64,000 nt of DNA from Pseudomonas sp. MN1F (GTDB taxonomy: Bacteria; Pseudomonadota; Gammaproteobacteria; Pseudomonadales; Pseudomonadaceae), in assembly GCF_009391885.1 (NCBI RefSeq), contig NZ_VZII01000039.1, forward strand, positions 29,952-93,951. Reading direction: 5' to 3'. The position numbers and the translations under genes were made by a program. The notes beneath the pieces were generated by a model. The model made no database searches. It saw nothing but the letters and a program-made list of their open reading frames with translations, and was not told where the DNA came from. Of this stretch, positions 7,708-16,023 are shown one piece after another (within the stretch, counting starts at the first letter, position 1; every line of letters begins with the position of its first letter).

Positions 7708-8301
7708 ATGCCAACCGAAACCGAACCGCGCCTTCGCCTGGAGCAGTACCTGGGCCTGCAGATCAAGCGCCAGCGCCAGGCCCAGTCGCTCAAGCTCGCC
7801 GATGTGGCACGCATCGCCGGCATCAGCCAGGGCATGCTGAGCAAGATCGAGAACGCCCAGGTGTCCACCAGCCTCGATACCCTGAGCCGCCTGTGCGATG
7901 TGCTGGGCATGCCGATGGCCAAGCTGTTCAGCCAATATGACCAGCCCGATGGCAATGCCTTGCTGGTCAAGGCCGGTGAAGGGCTGGAGGTGGTGCGCCG
8001 CGGCACCGAGAAGGGCCATACCTACCATTTGCTCAATCACGCCAGGGGGCCGAAGAAAAACTTCGAGGCGTACATGGTGACGATGGACGACGCCAGCGAA
8101 GAGTTCCCGACCTTCGCCCACCCCGGTACCGAGTTCCTGCATTTGCTGGAGGGGGAACTGGTCTACCGCCACGGCAACCAGCTCTACCGCATGCAGGCCG
8201 GCGACAGCCTGACCTTCGATGGCGAAACCCCGCACGGCCCTGAGCAGCTGGTACAGGTACCGATCCGCCTGTTGTCGATCATGAATTACGCAGAGGAATA
8301 A
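7708..8301 (+). CDS. XRE-family regulator with C-terminal cupin domain
   Basis: A 197-residue cytoplasmic regulator. Residues about 14-70 form the helix-turn-helix (IKRQRQAQSLKLADVARIAG then ISQGMLSKIENAQ, the recognition region). Residues about 120-195 form a small-molecule-binding cupin with FAHPGTEFLHLLEGEL and the second cupin motif GDSLTFDGETPHGPEQ. Proteins of this build (PuuR-like) sense amines, amino acids or amides. It has AGGAC before its ATG. It is transcribed divergently from the glnT-glx-amtB operon with a repeated operator-like element on both sides, so it probably controls that operon and itself (inference). Confidence 0.87.
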   Translation: MPTETEPRLRLEQYLGLQIKRQRQAQSLKLADVARIAGISQGMLSKIENAQVSTSLDTLSRLCDVLGMPMAKLFSQYDQPDGNALLVKAGEGLEVVRRGTEKGHTYHLLNHARGPKKNFEAYMVTMDDASEEFPTFAHPGTEFLHLLEGELVYRHGNQLYRMQAGDSLTFDGETPHGPEQLVQVPIRLLSIMNYAEE

Positions 8302-8309
8302 GAAGGCGC

Positions 8310-9014
8310 CTACCCCCCTTCAGGCAACAGGCTGCGATCAAACATGAACACCCGCTCGCCCTGCGGCGTGTACTGATACAACTGCTGCGGGCGGCCCAGC
8401 CTGGGCTGGTTCTTCTCCCCGGTATCCCTCACCCACCCCAACTCGCGCAGGCGCTCCAGCCGCTTGCGCAGCGAGGTGTTGTTCACCGCCTGCCCCAGGC
8501 ACGCCTGCACCGCCCCGAGCGCATCGAGTACGGTGAACTTCTGCGCCAACAGGCACAGCGGCAGGCTGCTATACACCGTCTTCGCCGCCAACCGCTCGCG
8601 GGCCCGCTCCACCAGAAGGTTATGGTCGAACGGCAGCAGCACCTTGCGGTCAATCACGCTGTCCAGGTCGAAAAACGCCAGCTGCTCACCTTCAACCTGC
8701 TGCTGCGGGTCGAGCAATGCCAGGTAGTAGGTGCTCAACGACCACCCCCGAGGGTCGCGAAAGGCATTGCCTTCGGTGCCCACCTGTTCGAGATAGCGCG
8801 GCAGCACCAGGGCTTTCTCGCGCAGGGCGCGTTCGGCAGCGCCCTCCAGGCTGGTATCCGGGGTGCGGCCATTGACGATCACGCCAGGCAACGCCCACTG
8901 GCCGGCATGGGGTTCGCGCTCTCGACGGTGCAACAACACTTGCAGATGCTGGGCATCAGGGGCAAGGCGCAGGGCGACGATATCGACACTGGCCAGAACT
9001 TCGACTGTACTCAC
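8310..9014 (-). CDS. nrtR: NrtR-type NAD-metabolism regulator
   Basis: A 234-residue repressor with an N-terminal Nudix-like domain and a C-terminal winged helix (about residues 145-234, KFTVLDALGAVQACLGQAVN then TSLRKRLERLRELGWV). The Nudix box is degenerate (RALREKA in place of REUXEE), as in NrtR proteins, which sense ADP-ribose or NAD rather than hydrolyse it. An ATG lies at 9032, but the GTG at 9014 has a perfect AAGGAG six bases upstream, so I prefer it. It is divergent from pncA-pncB, the expected target for NAD salvage control. Confidence 0.85.
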   Translation of the reverse strand: MSTVEVLASVDIVALRLAPDAQHLQVLLHRREREPHAGQWALPGVIVNGRTPDTSLEGAAERALREKALVLPRYLEQVGTEGNAFRDPRGWSLSTYYLALLDPQQQVEGEQLAFFDLDSVIDRKVLLPFDHNLLVERARERLAAKTVYSSLPLCLLAQKFTVLDALGAVQACLGQAVNNTSLRKRLERLRELGWVRDTGEKNQPRLGRPQQLYQYTPQGERVFMFDRSLLPEGG

Positions 9015-9088
9015 CGGGGGCTCCTTGTTCATCAGCGCAATAATCCACCAGAGCGTCTAAGTATGGCAACCCGCAATAGCGTAGCAAT

Positions 9089-9100
9089 TGTCACTTGACA
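9089..9100. promoter_or_regulatory. Candidate NrtR operator
   Basis: The palindrome TGTCA-CT-TGACA lies in the nrtR/pncA gap, about 50 bases before pncA and 75 before nrtR. It is the only strong palindrome in the gap and is suitably placed to repress both directions. Assignment to NrtR is inference from context. Confidence 0.45.
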
Positions 9101-9151
9101 CACTTACAACACCAGGTGAATTATATAGCCATTCCAGCGAGGACACCCGCC

Positions 9152-9802
9152 ATGAAGATCGCCAGTTTCGATGTCGACGCGCAGAACGGCTTCACCGCCA
9201 ATGCCCCTCAGGAGCTGCCGGTGCCGGAAGGCAACGAGATCGCCCCGGACCTCAACGCCATGGCCCAGCGCGCCGACCTGCGCCTGGGCAGCAAAGACGC
9301 CCACCCGGCCAACGCAGCCTGGGTGGTGGCCGAACCTGGCCAGATGCTGCAGCCGCTGCCCCTGGCCAACGCCGACCTGACCTGGGTCAGCCACTGCGTC
9401 CCCGGCACTCCCGGTTTCGAACTGCTGCCCGGCCTCCCTGCGCCCATCGACTACGACTACTTCGTCTGGAAAGGCGTCGAGCCCGACCTGCATCCCTACG
9501 GCGCCTGCTACCACGACCTCGCCGAGCGCCGCTCCACCGGGGTCATCGAGTTTCTCAAGGTGCAGCAGGTGGGTGCGGTGATCGTCGGCGGCCTGGCCCT
9601 GGACTACTGCGTCAAGACCACCGCCCGGCAATTGCGCCAGGCTGGCTTCCAGGTGCTGCTGTACTTGCCAGCCTGCCGCGCCCTGACCCAGGAAGGCGCC
9701 ATTACTGCCTGCGGTGCGCTGGCCGCCGAAGGCGTGATCCTGTGCGGCGATGAAGCCGCGCTCGACTACCAGCTCACCCTGATCAAAGGGGACCGCCCAT
9801 GA
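9152..9802 (+). CDS. pncA: Nicotinamidase
   Basis: A 216-residue isochorismatase-fold hydrolase that converts nicotinamide to nicotinate in NAD salvage. The catalytic Asp9 is in FDVDAQNGF, the metal/active-site string SKDAHPA follows, and the nucleophilic cysteine is in VGGLALDYCVKTTA. The ATG at 9152 is preceded by GAGG; in-frame upstream starts would add a non-family leader. The stop overlaps the pncB start (ATGA), indicating translational coupling with the next pathway enzyme. Confidence 0.92.
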   Translation: MKIASFDVDAQNGFTANAPQELPVPEGNEIAPDLNAMAQRADLRLGSKDAHPANAAWVVAEPGQMLQPLPLANADLTWVSHCVPGTPGFELLPGLPAPIDYDYFVWKGVEPDLHPYGACYHDLAERRSTGVIEFLKVQQVGAVIVGGLALDYCVKTTARQLRQAGFQVLLYLPACRALTQEGAITACGALAAEGVILCGDEAALDYQLTLIKGDRP

Positions 9803-10998
9803 GCGAAAGCGTTTTTGGCCCACGGATCATCCAGAACCTGCTGGACACCGACTTCTACAAGATCACCATGATGCAGGCGGTGCTGCACAACTACCCCAAC
9901 GCCGAGGTGGAGTGGGAGTTCCGCTGCCGCAACGGCGAAGACCTCTCCCCTTACCTGGCAGAAATCCGCTACCAGATAGAGCAGCTGAGCGAAGTTACCG
10001 TCACCCACGACCAGCTGGCCTATCTGGAAAAGATCCCGTTCCTCAAGCCGGACTTCATCCGCTTCCTCAGCCTGTTCCGCTTCAACCTGCGCTACGTACA
10101 GGTCGGCCTGGACGCGGCCGGGCAGCTGGCGATCCGCGTGCGCGGGCCGTGGCTGCACGTGATCCTCTACGAGATCCCGTTGCTGGCGATCATCAGCGAG
10201 GTGCGCAACCGCTACCGCTATCGCGATGTGGTGATCGAACAGGTGGGCGAGCGCCTGTACCAGAAAATGGACTGGCTCAAGGCCGAGGCCAGCGCCGACG
10301 AGCTGGCCGGTTTCCAGCTGGCCGACTTCGGCACGCGGCGGCGCTTTTCCTACCGGGTGCAGGAAGAAGTGGTGTACCTGCTCAAGCACGACTTCCCCGG
10401 CCGCTTCGTCGGCACCAGCAACGTGCACCTGGCACGCGAGCTCGAACTCAAGCCGCTTGGCACCATGGCCCACGAATGGTTCATGGCGCACCAGCAACTC
10501 GGCCCACGGCTGGTCGACAGCCAGGCCGCCGCGCTGGAAGCCTGGGTGCGCGAGTACCGTGGCTTGCTGGGCATCGCCTTGACCGACTGCATCACCATGG
10601 ACGCCTTCCTGAGTGATTTCGACCTGTACTTCGCCAAGCTGTTCGACGGCCTGCGCCACGACTCCGGCGACCCGCTGGTGTGGGCGGAGAAAGCCATCGC
10701 TCACTATGAACGGCTGGGGATCGACCCGAAGGGCAAGACGCTGATCTTCTCCGACGGCCTGGATTTCGCCAAGGCGCTGAGCCTGTATCGGGCGTTGCAC
10801 ACGCGGATCAACGTGAGCTTCGGCATTGGTACCCGGCTGACCTGCGATATCCCGGGGGTGGAGCCGATGAACATCGTGATCAAGATGACCGACTGCAATG
10901 GCGCGCCAGTGGCGAAGATCTCCGACAGCCCGGGCAAGACCCAGTGCCGGGACGAGAATTTCGTGGCCTACATGAAGCATGTCTTCAAGGTGAGTTGA
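9799..10998 (+). CDS. pncB: Nicotinate phosphoribosyltransferase
   Basis: A 399-residue enzyme that makes nicotinate mononucleotide from nicotinate and PRPP. Family motifs include LLDTDFYKITMMQAVLHN at the N-terminus, GTSNVHLARELELKPLGTMAHEWFMAHQ (site of the phosphorylatable histidine), DGLRHDSGDPLVWAEKA and IFSDGLDFAKAL. Length is normal. It overlaps pncA by four bases and forms a two-gene salvage operon controlled from the nrtR side. Confidence 0.94.
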   Translation: MSESVFGPRIIQNLLDTDFYKITMMQAVLHNYPNAEVEWEFRCRNGEDLSPYLAEIRYQIEQLSEVTVTHDQLAYLEKIPFLKPDFIRFLSLFRFNLRYVQVGLDAAGQLAIRVRGPWLHVILYEIPLLAIISEVRNRYRYRDVVIEQVGERLYQKMDWLKAEASADELAGFQLADFGTRRRFSYRVQEEVVYLLKHDFPGRFVGTSNVHLARELELKPLGTMAHEWFMAHQQLGPRLVDSQAAALEAWVREYRGLLGIALTDCITMDAFLSDFDLYFAKLFDGLRHDSGDPLVWAEKAIAHYERLGIDPKGKTLIFSDGLDFAKALSLYRALHTRINVSFGIGTRLTCDIPGVEPMNIVIKMTDCNGAPVAKISDSPGKTQCRDENFVAYMKHVFKVS

Positions 10999-11005
10999 CC
11001 CCGCC

Positions 11006-11110
11006 TGGCGCCGTCCGGATATCGTCATCACCGTTTGCGACAAGGCTGCCGGAGAAGCGTGCCCGGTGTATTTCGGCCCTGCACTGAAATCGCCCATCGG
11101 TACGCGTTGA
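11006..11110 (+). pseudogene. arsC (arsenate reductase, phosphatase fold) remnant
   Basis: Directly after pncB, one frame encodes WRRPDIVITVCDKAAGEACP followed by VYFGPALKSPIGTR and a stop. This closely matches the middle of low-molecular-weight-phosphatase-type ArsC (the VITVCD...GEACP...FG.AL stretch before HWG). The N-terminal P-loop CX5R and the C-terminal third are missing, so it is an internal fragment left by deletion. No ars operon genes are nearby. The rest of the gap to 11307 shows nothing recognisable. Confidence 0.65.
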
Positions 11111-11307
11111 GCAGGAGGGAAGATGATCTCTGCGGCATTACCTGATACGCCCGGAACGATACGGCACCCTCGCAGTTGATCTACGCTTTGAACAACACCG
11201 CTGATCGAAGAAACATTGCGCACGGTGGTTACAGCTATGCGCGGGTGGTAAGGGATGGCCCATTCTTCGGCTCCGCCCCCTCATCGCCATCCGCCGGGGT
11301 ACCCTCC

Positions 11308-12876
11308 GTGAGATCCAAACAGCCCTTGTTTGCCGTTCTGTTTCTCACGCTGCTCTTCGGTGGCTGCACGACACCCAATGCCCCCCATGAACCCAGTCAG
11401 GCCTTGCCCGCCAACGGTTCGGCGTTCGGTCGTTCGATCCAGGCCGAGGTAGCCCCCCATCAAGGACGCTCGGGCTTTCGTCTGTTCCCGGAGAGCGCCG
11501 AGGCGTTTGCCGCCCGCGCCGAGCTGATTCGCAATGCTCAAAGCAGCATTGACCTGCAGTACTACATCGTCCACGACGGCATCAGCACTCGGATACTGCT
11601 GCGCGAGTTACTCGTCGCTGCCGACCGTGGCGTGCGCGTGAGGATTTTGCTCGATGACACCACCAGCGATGACTTGGAGGAAACCATCGCGACGCTGGCG
11701 ACGCATCCGTATATACAGATCCGAGTGTTCAATCCTCTGCATCTGGGCCGCAGTACCGTCGTGACACGCACGATGGGTCGGCTCTTCAACCTGTCGCAGC
11801 AACACCGGCGCATGCACAACAAGCTGTGGGTGGTAGACAACTGTGTGGCCATTGTCGGAGGGCGCAATCTGGGGGACGAGTATTTCGATGCCGAGCCCAA
11901 CAGAAATTTTACTGACATCGACATGCTCAGTGTCGGCCCGGTCGCAGAACAATTGGGACATGGTTTCGACGAGTATTGGAACAGTGCCCTGAGCAAGCCG
12001 ATCGAGCAGTTCATAGCGTTCAAGCCGACGGGCAAAGACCTGGAAGATCTTCGGACTCGGCTGGATGCCTCGCTGGAGGAAACTCGCACTCAGCATCATG
12101 CGCTCTATCAGCAGTTGATGAGCTATACCACTCAGCCTCGCCTGAACCACTGGCGCCGGGAATTGATCTGGGCCTGGAACAAAGCGTTGTGGGATGCGCC
12201 GAGCAAGGTCCTGGCCGATGGCGAACCCGCTCCGTATCTACTGTTGACCACCCAGTTGGCCCCCGAACTCAACGGCGTCACCCAGGAACTTATCCTGGTT
12301 TCGGCCTACATGGTACCCGGCCAACCCGGTGTGATGTATTTGACACGTCAGGCCGACGCCGGCGTGTCGATCAGCTTGCTGACCAATTCGCTGGAGGCGA
12401 CCGATGTTCCTGCGGCGCATGGTGCCTACGCGCCTTACCGCAAGACCTTGCTCGAGCATGGTGTGCAATTATTCGAGCTACGCCGCCAAGCCGGTGACCA
12501 TGGCAACAGAAAGCCGCGCCTCTTTCACAAGGGTTCGTCCAACAGTTCCGATTCCAGCCTGCATACCAAGGCGATGATTTTCGACCAGCAGAAAGCGTTC
12601 ATCGGCTCGTTCAATTTCGACTCACGCTCCTTGCTGTGGAACACCGAAGTCGGCGTGCTGGTCGACGATCCGAAGCTCGCCGGGCAGGTGCGTGAACTGG
12701 CGTTGCAGGGCATGGCCCCTGCCCTCAGTTATCACGCCCGGTTGCAAGGCTCCCAGTTGGTATGGGTCACCGAAGACAACGGCAAACAGCATACGTTGAC
12801 CCAGGAACCGGGGAGCTGGTGGCGGCGCTTCAATGCGTGGCTCAGTAGCACGATCGGGCTGGAGAAAATGTTATAG
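11308..12876 (+). CDS. Phospholipase D-family lipoprotein, ClsC-like
   Basis: A 522-residue protein with two HKD motifs (MHNKLWVVDN with IVGGRN, and LHTKAMIFDQ with IGSFNFDSRS). It therefore belongs to the cardiolipin synthase/phosphatidyltransferase part of the PLD superfamily (ClsC/YmdC type). The open frame begins at 11176, but the GTG at 11308 after a gggg stretch gives a clear lipoprotein signal: MRSKQPLFAVLFLTLLFGGC, lipidation at the cysteine of FGGC. This suggests a periplasm-facing lipoprotein. It is followed 16 bases later by a DUF5329 gene, so probably co-transcribed. The region looks slightly less GC-rich than its surroundings. Confidence 0.85.
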   Translation: MRSKQPLFAVLFLTLLFGGCTTPNAPHEPSQALPANGSAFGRSIQAEVAPHQGRSGFRLFPESAEAFAARAELIRNAQSSIDLQYYIVHDGISTRILLRELLVAADRGVRVRILLDDTTSDDLEETIATLATHPYIQIRVFNPLHLGRSTVVTRTMGRLFNLSQQHRRMHNKLWVVDNCVAIVGGRNLGDEYFDAEPNRNFTDIDMLSVGPVAEQLGHGFDEYWNSALSKPIEQFIAFKPTGKDLEDLRTRLDASLEETRTQHHALYQQLMSYTTQPRLNHWRRELIWAWNKALWDAPSKVLADGEPAPYLLLTTQLAPELNGVTQELILVSAYMVPGQPGVMYLTRQADAGVSISLLTNSLEATDVPAAHGAYAPYRKTLLEHGVQLFELRRQAGDHGNRKPRLFHKGSSNSSDSSLHTKAMIFDQQKAFIGSFNFDSRSLLWNTEVGVLVDDPKLAGQVRELALQGMAPALSYHARLQGSQLVWVTEDNGKQHTLTQEPGSWWRRFNAWLSSTIGLEKML

Positions 12877-12892
12877 GTGGGAAGGATCAATC

Positions 12893-13291
12893 ATGCGAGC
12901 GTGGGCAAAAGGCTCCGTGCGGCTTATTCGTCAACTGATGATGGCGACAGGTATTTGCCTGCTCGCGATGATCCTTGGCCTCCCCGTATCAGCCCTCTCT
13001 CAAGCCGCTAGAGAAATAAGTGGCCTGCTGGACTTCGTAGAGCACAGTGACTGCACATTTGTTCGCAACGGAGCCGAATATCCAGGTTCCCGAGCGCGAG
13101 CGCATCTGGAACAGAAGCTGAATTATCTCGAAAGCAAGAACAGGGTGAAAAGCGCGGAAGACTTCATTGACCTTGCTGCCACTAAAAGCAGCCTGAGTGG
13201 ACGTGCCTATGAGGTGCGATGCCCGGAAGGCGTGCAACCGGCAGGCATCTGGTTGCACCAGGAACTGCAAAGACAACGGGAATCCAAATAA
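12893..13291 (+). CDS. DUF5329 family exported protein
   Basis: A 132-residue protein with an N-terminal hydrophobic signal (QLMMATGICLLAMILGLPVSALS) and a short soluble domain. The string CTFVRNGAEYPGSRARAHLE followed by KLNYLESKNRVKSAEDFIDL and AATKSSLSGRAYEVRC is characteristic of DUF5329 proteins of pseudomonads; function is unknown. The ATG at 12893 has GGAAGGA upstream and is preferred to an in-frame start at 12833 inside the PLD gene. It lies just downstream of the PLD lipoprotein, and both are predicted envelope proteins. Confidence 0.8.
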   Translation: MRAWAKGSVRLIRQLMMATGICLLAMILGLPVSALSQAAREISGLLDFVEHSDCTFVRNGAEYPGSRARAHLEQKLNYLESKNRVKSAEDFIDLAATKSSLSGRAYEVRCPEGVQPAGIWLHQELQRQRESK

Positions 13292-13354
13292 CCTGCTCTT
13301 GAGCCTGGAAGCGGCAGCTTTGAGCATGATGCGAGACCGGTGTCGTACTCCCTG

Positions 13355-13380
13355 AAAAAAGCCCGCGTGATGACGCGGGC
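13355..13380 (-). terminator. Rho-independent terminator of the PepSY gene
   Basis: On the minus strand an 8-bp GC stem (GCCCGCGT / ACGCGGGC, 13361-13380) with a 4-base loop is followed by six Ts. It lies 27 bases after the PepSY stop codon and is a textbook intrinsic terminator. Confidence 0.85.
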
Positions 13381-13406
13381 CGCTCAGAGAGCAACACCCG
13401 CCCTGA

Positions 13407-13679
13407 TCAGTTATCCAGCTCGTCCTTGATGATCTTCCCGTCGTGCGGATCGACCTGGAACTCATACTGCTTGCCGTCAGCTTTCATGCCCTCGCCTTCC
13501 CAGTGACCATCATCGGCCTCGATCTTGGTGATCTGTGTGTAGCCGGCGCCTTTCAAGGTGGCTTCGGCTTGATCCTTGGTCACCTTCCAATCCGCTCCAG
13601 GCTGATCCGCCCATGCTGACGTGGCACCCAACGCCCCTACAAGCGCCAAGCCAGTGAATACTTGAGTCATCGCTTTCAT
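13407..13679 (-). CDS. Small periplasmic PepSY-domain protein
   Basis: A 90-residue protein with a signal peptide (cleavage after TSAWA) followed by a single PepSY-like domain: WKVTKDQAEATLKGAGYTQI, IEADDGHWEGEGMKADGKQY, EFQVDPHDGKIIKDE. Such proteins occur often in Pseudomonas near envelope and sensor genes; a specific role is unknown. The ATG at 13679 (AAGGA eight bases upstream) is preferred over the ATG nine bases earlier, which overlaps the ribosome-binding site. Confidence 0.82.
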   Translation of the reverse strand: MKAMTQVFTGLALVGALGATSAWADQPGADWKVTKDQAEATLKGAGYTQITKIEADDGHWEGEGMKADGKQYEFQVDPHDGKIIKDELDN

Positions 13680-13736
13680 CGCTAACATCCTTTTTCATGG
13701 CATTTAATGATCCGACCGGCTCGCTGAACGCGCCGT

Positions 13737-14171
13737 TCAATCTGGATTGGATACCAACTGAGAAACAGCAGGCTGATCACCATGGACAAGCGCCGACAAA
13801 TCACGAGCCAGCAAGGCAGCGGCCGTGGGTTTCAGCATGGTCGCGCTCAAGTCCTGCCAACCGACCCACTTGCACGCGACAATGCCGCTGCCAAGCGAGA
13901 CACTGCAGCCCTCAGCGAAGTCAGCGGTAAAAACATGGTGGAGCACATTACCTACCTCAATGGTGCCCACCCCGTTGAGGCCGCAACAGTGTAACGACAG
14001 GGCGTTCCAAAGCGCTCTGGCAGCCGCTCCGATCGGGGCCTCACCCGTCTCAAGCAGACCGCCTGGGAACTTCCATTTAGCGCCCTTCCTGCGCACCAGA
14101 AGGACTTGGTCATTTCGGGCACAGAGGATCGTTACCTTTGCCCTGGCGGGACGATGCTTGCTGACGCTCAT
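13737..14171 (-). CDS. Nudix-fold protein with lost catalytic glutamates
   Basis: A 144-residue Nudix-fold protein (VTILCARNDQVLLVRRKGAK then WKFPGGLLETGEAP). The Nudix box GX5EX7REUXEEXGU keeps G38, E44 and R52, but the REUXEE core reads R52-A-L-W-N-A57. All the metal-binding glutamates expected at 53, 56 and 57 are gone, and the final glycine is serine. The frame is otherwise intact, so this is substitution, not frameshift. It is probably catalytically dead; a decaying gene or a binding/regulatory role are both possible. The longer open frame to 14369 has no family similarity; the start at 14171 (MSVSKHRPARAKVT) is preferred despite a weak ribosome-binding site. Confidence 0.75.
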   Translation of the reverse strand: MSVSKHRPARAKVTILCARNDQVLLVRRKGAKWKFPGGLLETGEAPIGAAARALWNALSLHCCGLNGVGTIEVGNVLHHVFTADFAEGCSVSLGSGIVACKWVGWQDLSATMLKPTAAALLARDLSALVHGDQPAVSQLVSNPD

Positions 14172-14347
14172 GAGGGATCGCACCTGCAGAATGCGCGAAA
14201 TCCTGAACGCTGGAACGAACATCCTTATGCTGATGACCGACAGGCAGGATGTCGAGTTCCGGCACCAGGTGGATACGTCTGCAAGAGCGGGCGCGTCACC
14301 TTGGTTGCCCACGCGCCTTCTCGTATCATCTGCACACCGCACCTGGA

Positions 14348-15331
14348 ATGAACCCCGTGAAGCCGTCACCTGGAAGTGTCTCGCCGATCCCTGCCACCAC
14401 CACTGGGCCCGAATGGGATGTCACTCAGGCGGTCAACCAGCTCTCCTGGGACGATTTGCGCATCATCAAGACCTTGAGTGATTGCGCCAATCGCTCCGCT
14501 ACGGCGAAGAAACTGGGCATCAACGTTTCAACGGTGTCGCGCCGGGTCTCTCAGGTCGAAAAGACCCTGGGCGTTGCGCTGTTCGACCACCGCAAGGCCG
14601 GCTACCTGCTGACCGCCGAAGGCGCGGAACTGCGAGCGCTGGCCGAGCGGGTCGAACTCGATATCGTGAGTGTGACCCGGCGGGTCTCCCGGGCAGGCCA
14701 AGGCCCGCTTGGCAAGCTGCGGATCACCACCAGCGACTCACTGCTGCTGTACTTCCTCACCCCGATCATCGCGGATTTCAAAGCGCTCAACGAGGGGATC
14801 AGCATTGAAGTGCTGGTCGGCAACGAAACGCTGAGCCTGGCCCGGGATGAATCGGATATCGCGGTACGTGCCACGCGCAAGCCCGCAGAAAGCCTGGTGG
14901 GCAGAAAGCTGGCCAACATCGCCTGGGCGCCCTATGCCAGTGTCAGGCAACCGCTACCTGCCGACCCGTTTGCCGAAGGTCACGGTTGGGTGTCGTATTC
15001 CGGGGCGCTGTGCGGCTTGAAAGCGACCCGCCATGTGGAAGGCCGGGTTGCGCCGGATTGCATTGCCTACCGCACCGATTCAGTGGCAGCGGCGAGTGCC
15101 GCCATTGCAGCGGGCCTGGGTTACGGGTTCCTTCCGTGCATGCTGGGCGACATCACGCCAGGCCTGGTTCGCCTCGGTCCGGTAGTACCGGAGCTGCAGG
15201 ACGAATTGTGGTTGCTGACCCATCAGGACATACGCAAGTCCTGGCGCGTCAAAGCATTCATGACCTTCTGCGCTGCTGCAGTTGCCGACCTTAAACCCTT
15301 GGTCGAAGGGCAGCAGGCGCTTGCGACCTGA
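14348..15331 (+). CDS. LysR-family transcriptional regulator
   Basis: A 327-residue regulator. The winged helix-turn-helix is at residues about 34-92 (LSWDDLRIIKTLSDCANRSA, TAKKLGINVSTVSRRVSQVE), preceded by an unusual 30-residue hydrophilic extension; the C-terminal part is the periplasmic-binding-like effector domain. The ATG at 14348 is chosen because upstream codons show no homology. It converges on the RidA-family gene with only 18 bases between stops. Its target is not evident, although the RidA and downstream YcaC-like genes are candidates. Confidence 0.85.
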   Translation: MNPVKPSPGSVSPIPATTTGPEWDVTQAVNQLSWDDLRIIKTLSDCANRSATAKKLGINVSTVSRRVSQVEKTLGVALFDHRKAGYLLTAEGAELRALAERVELDIVSVTRRVSRAGQGPLGKLRITTSDSLLLYFLTPIIADFKALNEGISIEVLVGNETLSLARDESDIAVRATRKPAESLVGRKLANIAWAPYASVRQPLPADPFAEGHGWVSYSGALCGLKATRHVEGRVAPDCIAYRTDSVAAASAAIAAGLGYGFLPCMLGDITPGLVRLGPVVPELQDELWLLTHQDIRKSWRVKAFMTFCAAAVADLKPLVEGQQALAT

Positions 15332-15349
15332 CAGGCTGATGCCTGGCCC

Positions 15350-15817
15350 TCAGCCGCGGGTGGCCGGTGCGCCGATCACCGCACGGCAGACGATTTCGAT
15401 CAGCTGAGGGCGTTGGGCGAGCCTCGACACGCCGATGATGTTGCTCGCCGCCTGGGGCCGATCCGAGCCATAGACCGCCTTGCGCACCTTACCGACCACG
15501 GCGAACGCTGCGTCCATGTCGAGCACGTAGAGGGTTTCTTCCACCACATCCTCAAGGCTGGCACCGTACAGGGCGAGCAGCTTGGCGATGTTGGCGTAGC
15601 AGACGCGCATCTGTTCGCCCATCGTGGAGAAATCACTCGGCCTGCCGTCGGCATCCAGAGGTGCCGGCGCAACCAGGCTGCCGTCCTCGTCGTGGCTGAA
15701 CTGGCCGGACACGAAAAGCTCGTTGCCTACCCGCCGCGCCTGCGGATAACCGTAGCTTTCTTCCCATGGAACGCCCCAATAGGCGGTATCGTCGTTGAAA
15801 GGTCGTGTAGCGGCCAT
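15350..15817 (-). CDS. RidA-family (YjgF/YER057c) protein
   Basis: A 155-residue Rid-superfamily protein. Strings such as GNELFVSGQFSHDEDGSLVA, QMRVCYANIAKLLALYGASL, EDVVEETLYVLDM and the C-terminal RPQLIEIVCRAVI fit the trimeric imine/enamine deaminase fold. The conserved arginine of canonical RidA (substrate carboxylate binding) is not obvious in the C-terminal strand, so it may belong to a Rid subfamily with a different substrate. It is slightly longer than the usual 130 residues. It is divergent from the YcaC-like hydrolase gene, with about 200 bases between them. Confidence 0.83.
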   Translation of the reverse strand: MAATRPFNDDTAYWGVPWEESYGYPQARRVGNELFVSGQFSHDEDGSLVAPAPLDADGRPSDFSTMGEQMRVCYANIAKLLALYGASLEDVVEETLYVLDMDAAFAVVGKVRKAVYGSDRPQAASNIIGVSRLAQRPQLIEIVCRAVIGAPATRG

Positions 15818-16023
15818 TGCATTTTCCCGGATGGATGGCGGCTCGGGGTGATCCGCGTGGCTCGAATGCTAGCACCGCGAACGGCATGACCACGGGTGCA
15901 TTATTGCGCCTTTGGTGGCGCAAACGTGCGCCACCACTGCGCTCGATGTTTGACTATCTTTTGCTGGCACCCAGCGACGACCCGCTGAGGAACGTTGATC
16001 ACCATCCAGCACAGGGAATAACC

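Noticed and set aside
9766..11223. 485-codon open frame antisense to pncB
   Set aside because: Opposite of a fully supported pncB; no motifs. Only the plus-strand arsC-like fragment after pncB is meaningful.
13782..14343. Several short plus-strand open frames opposite the Nudix gene
   Set aside because: They are shadows of the Nudix protein, whose fold strings are clear on the minus strand.
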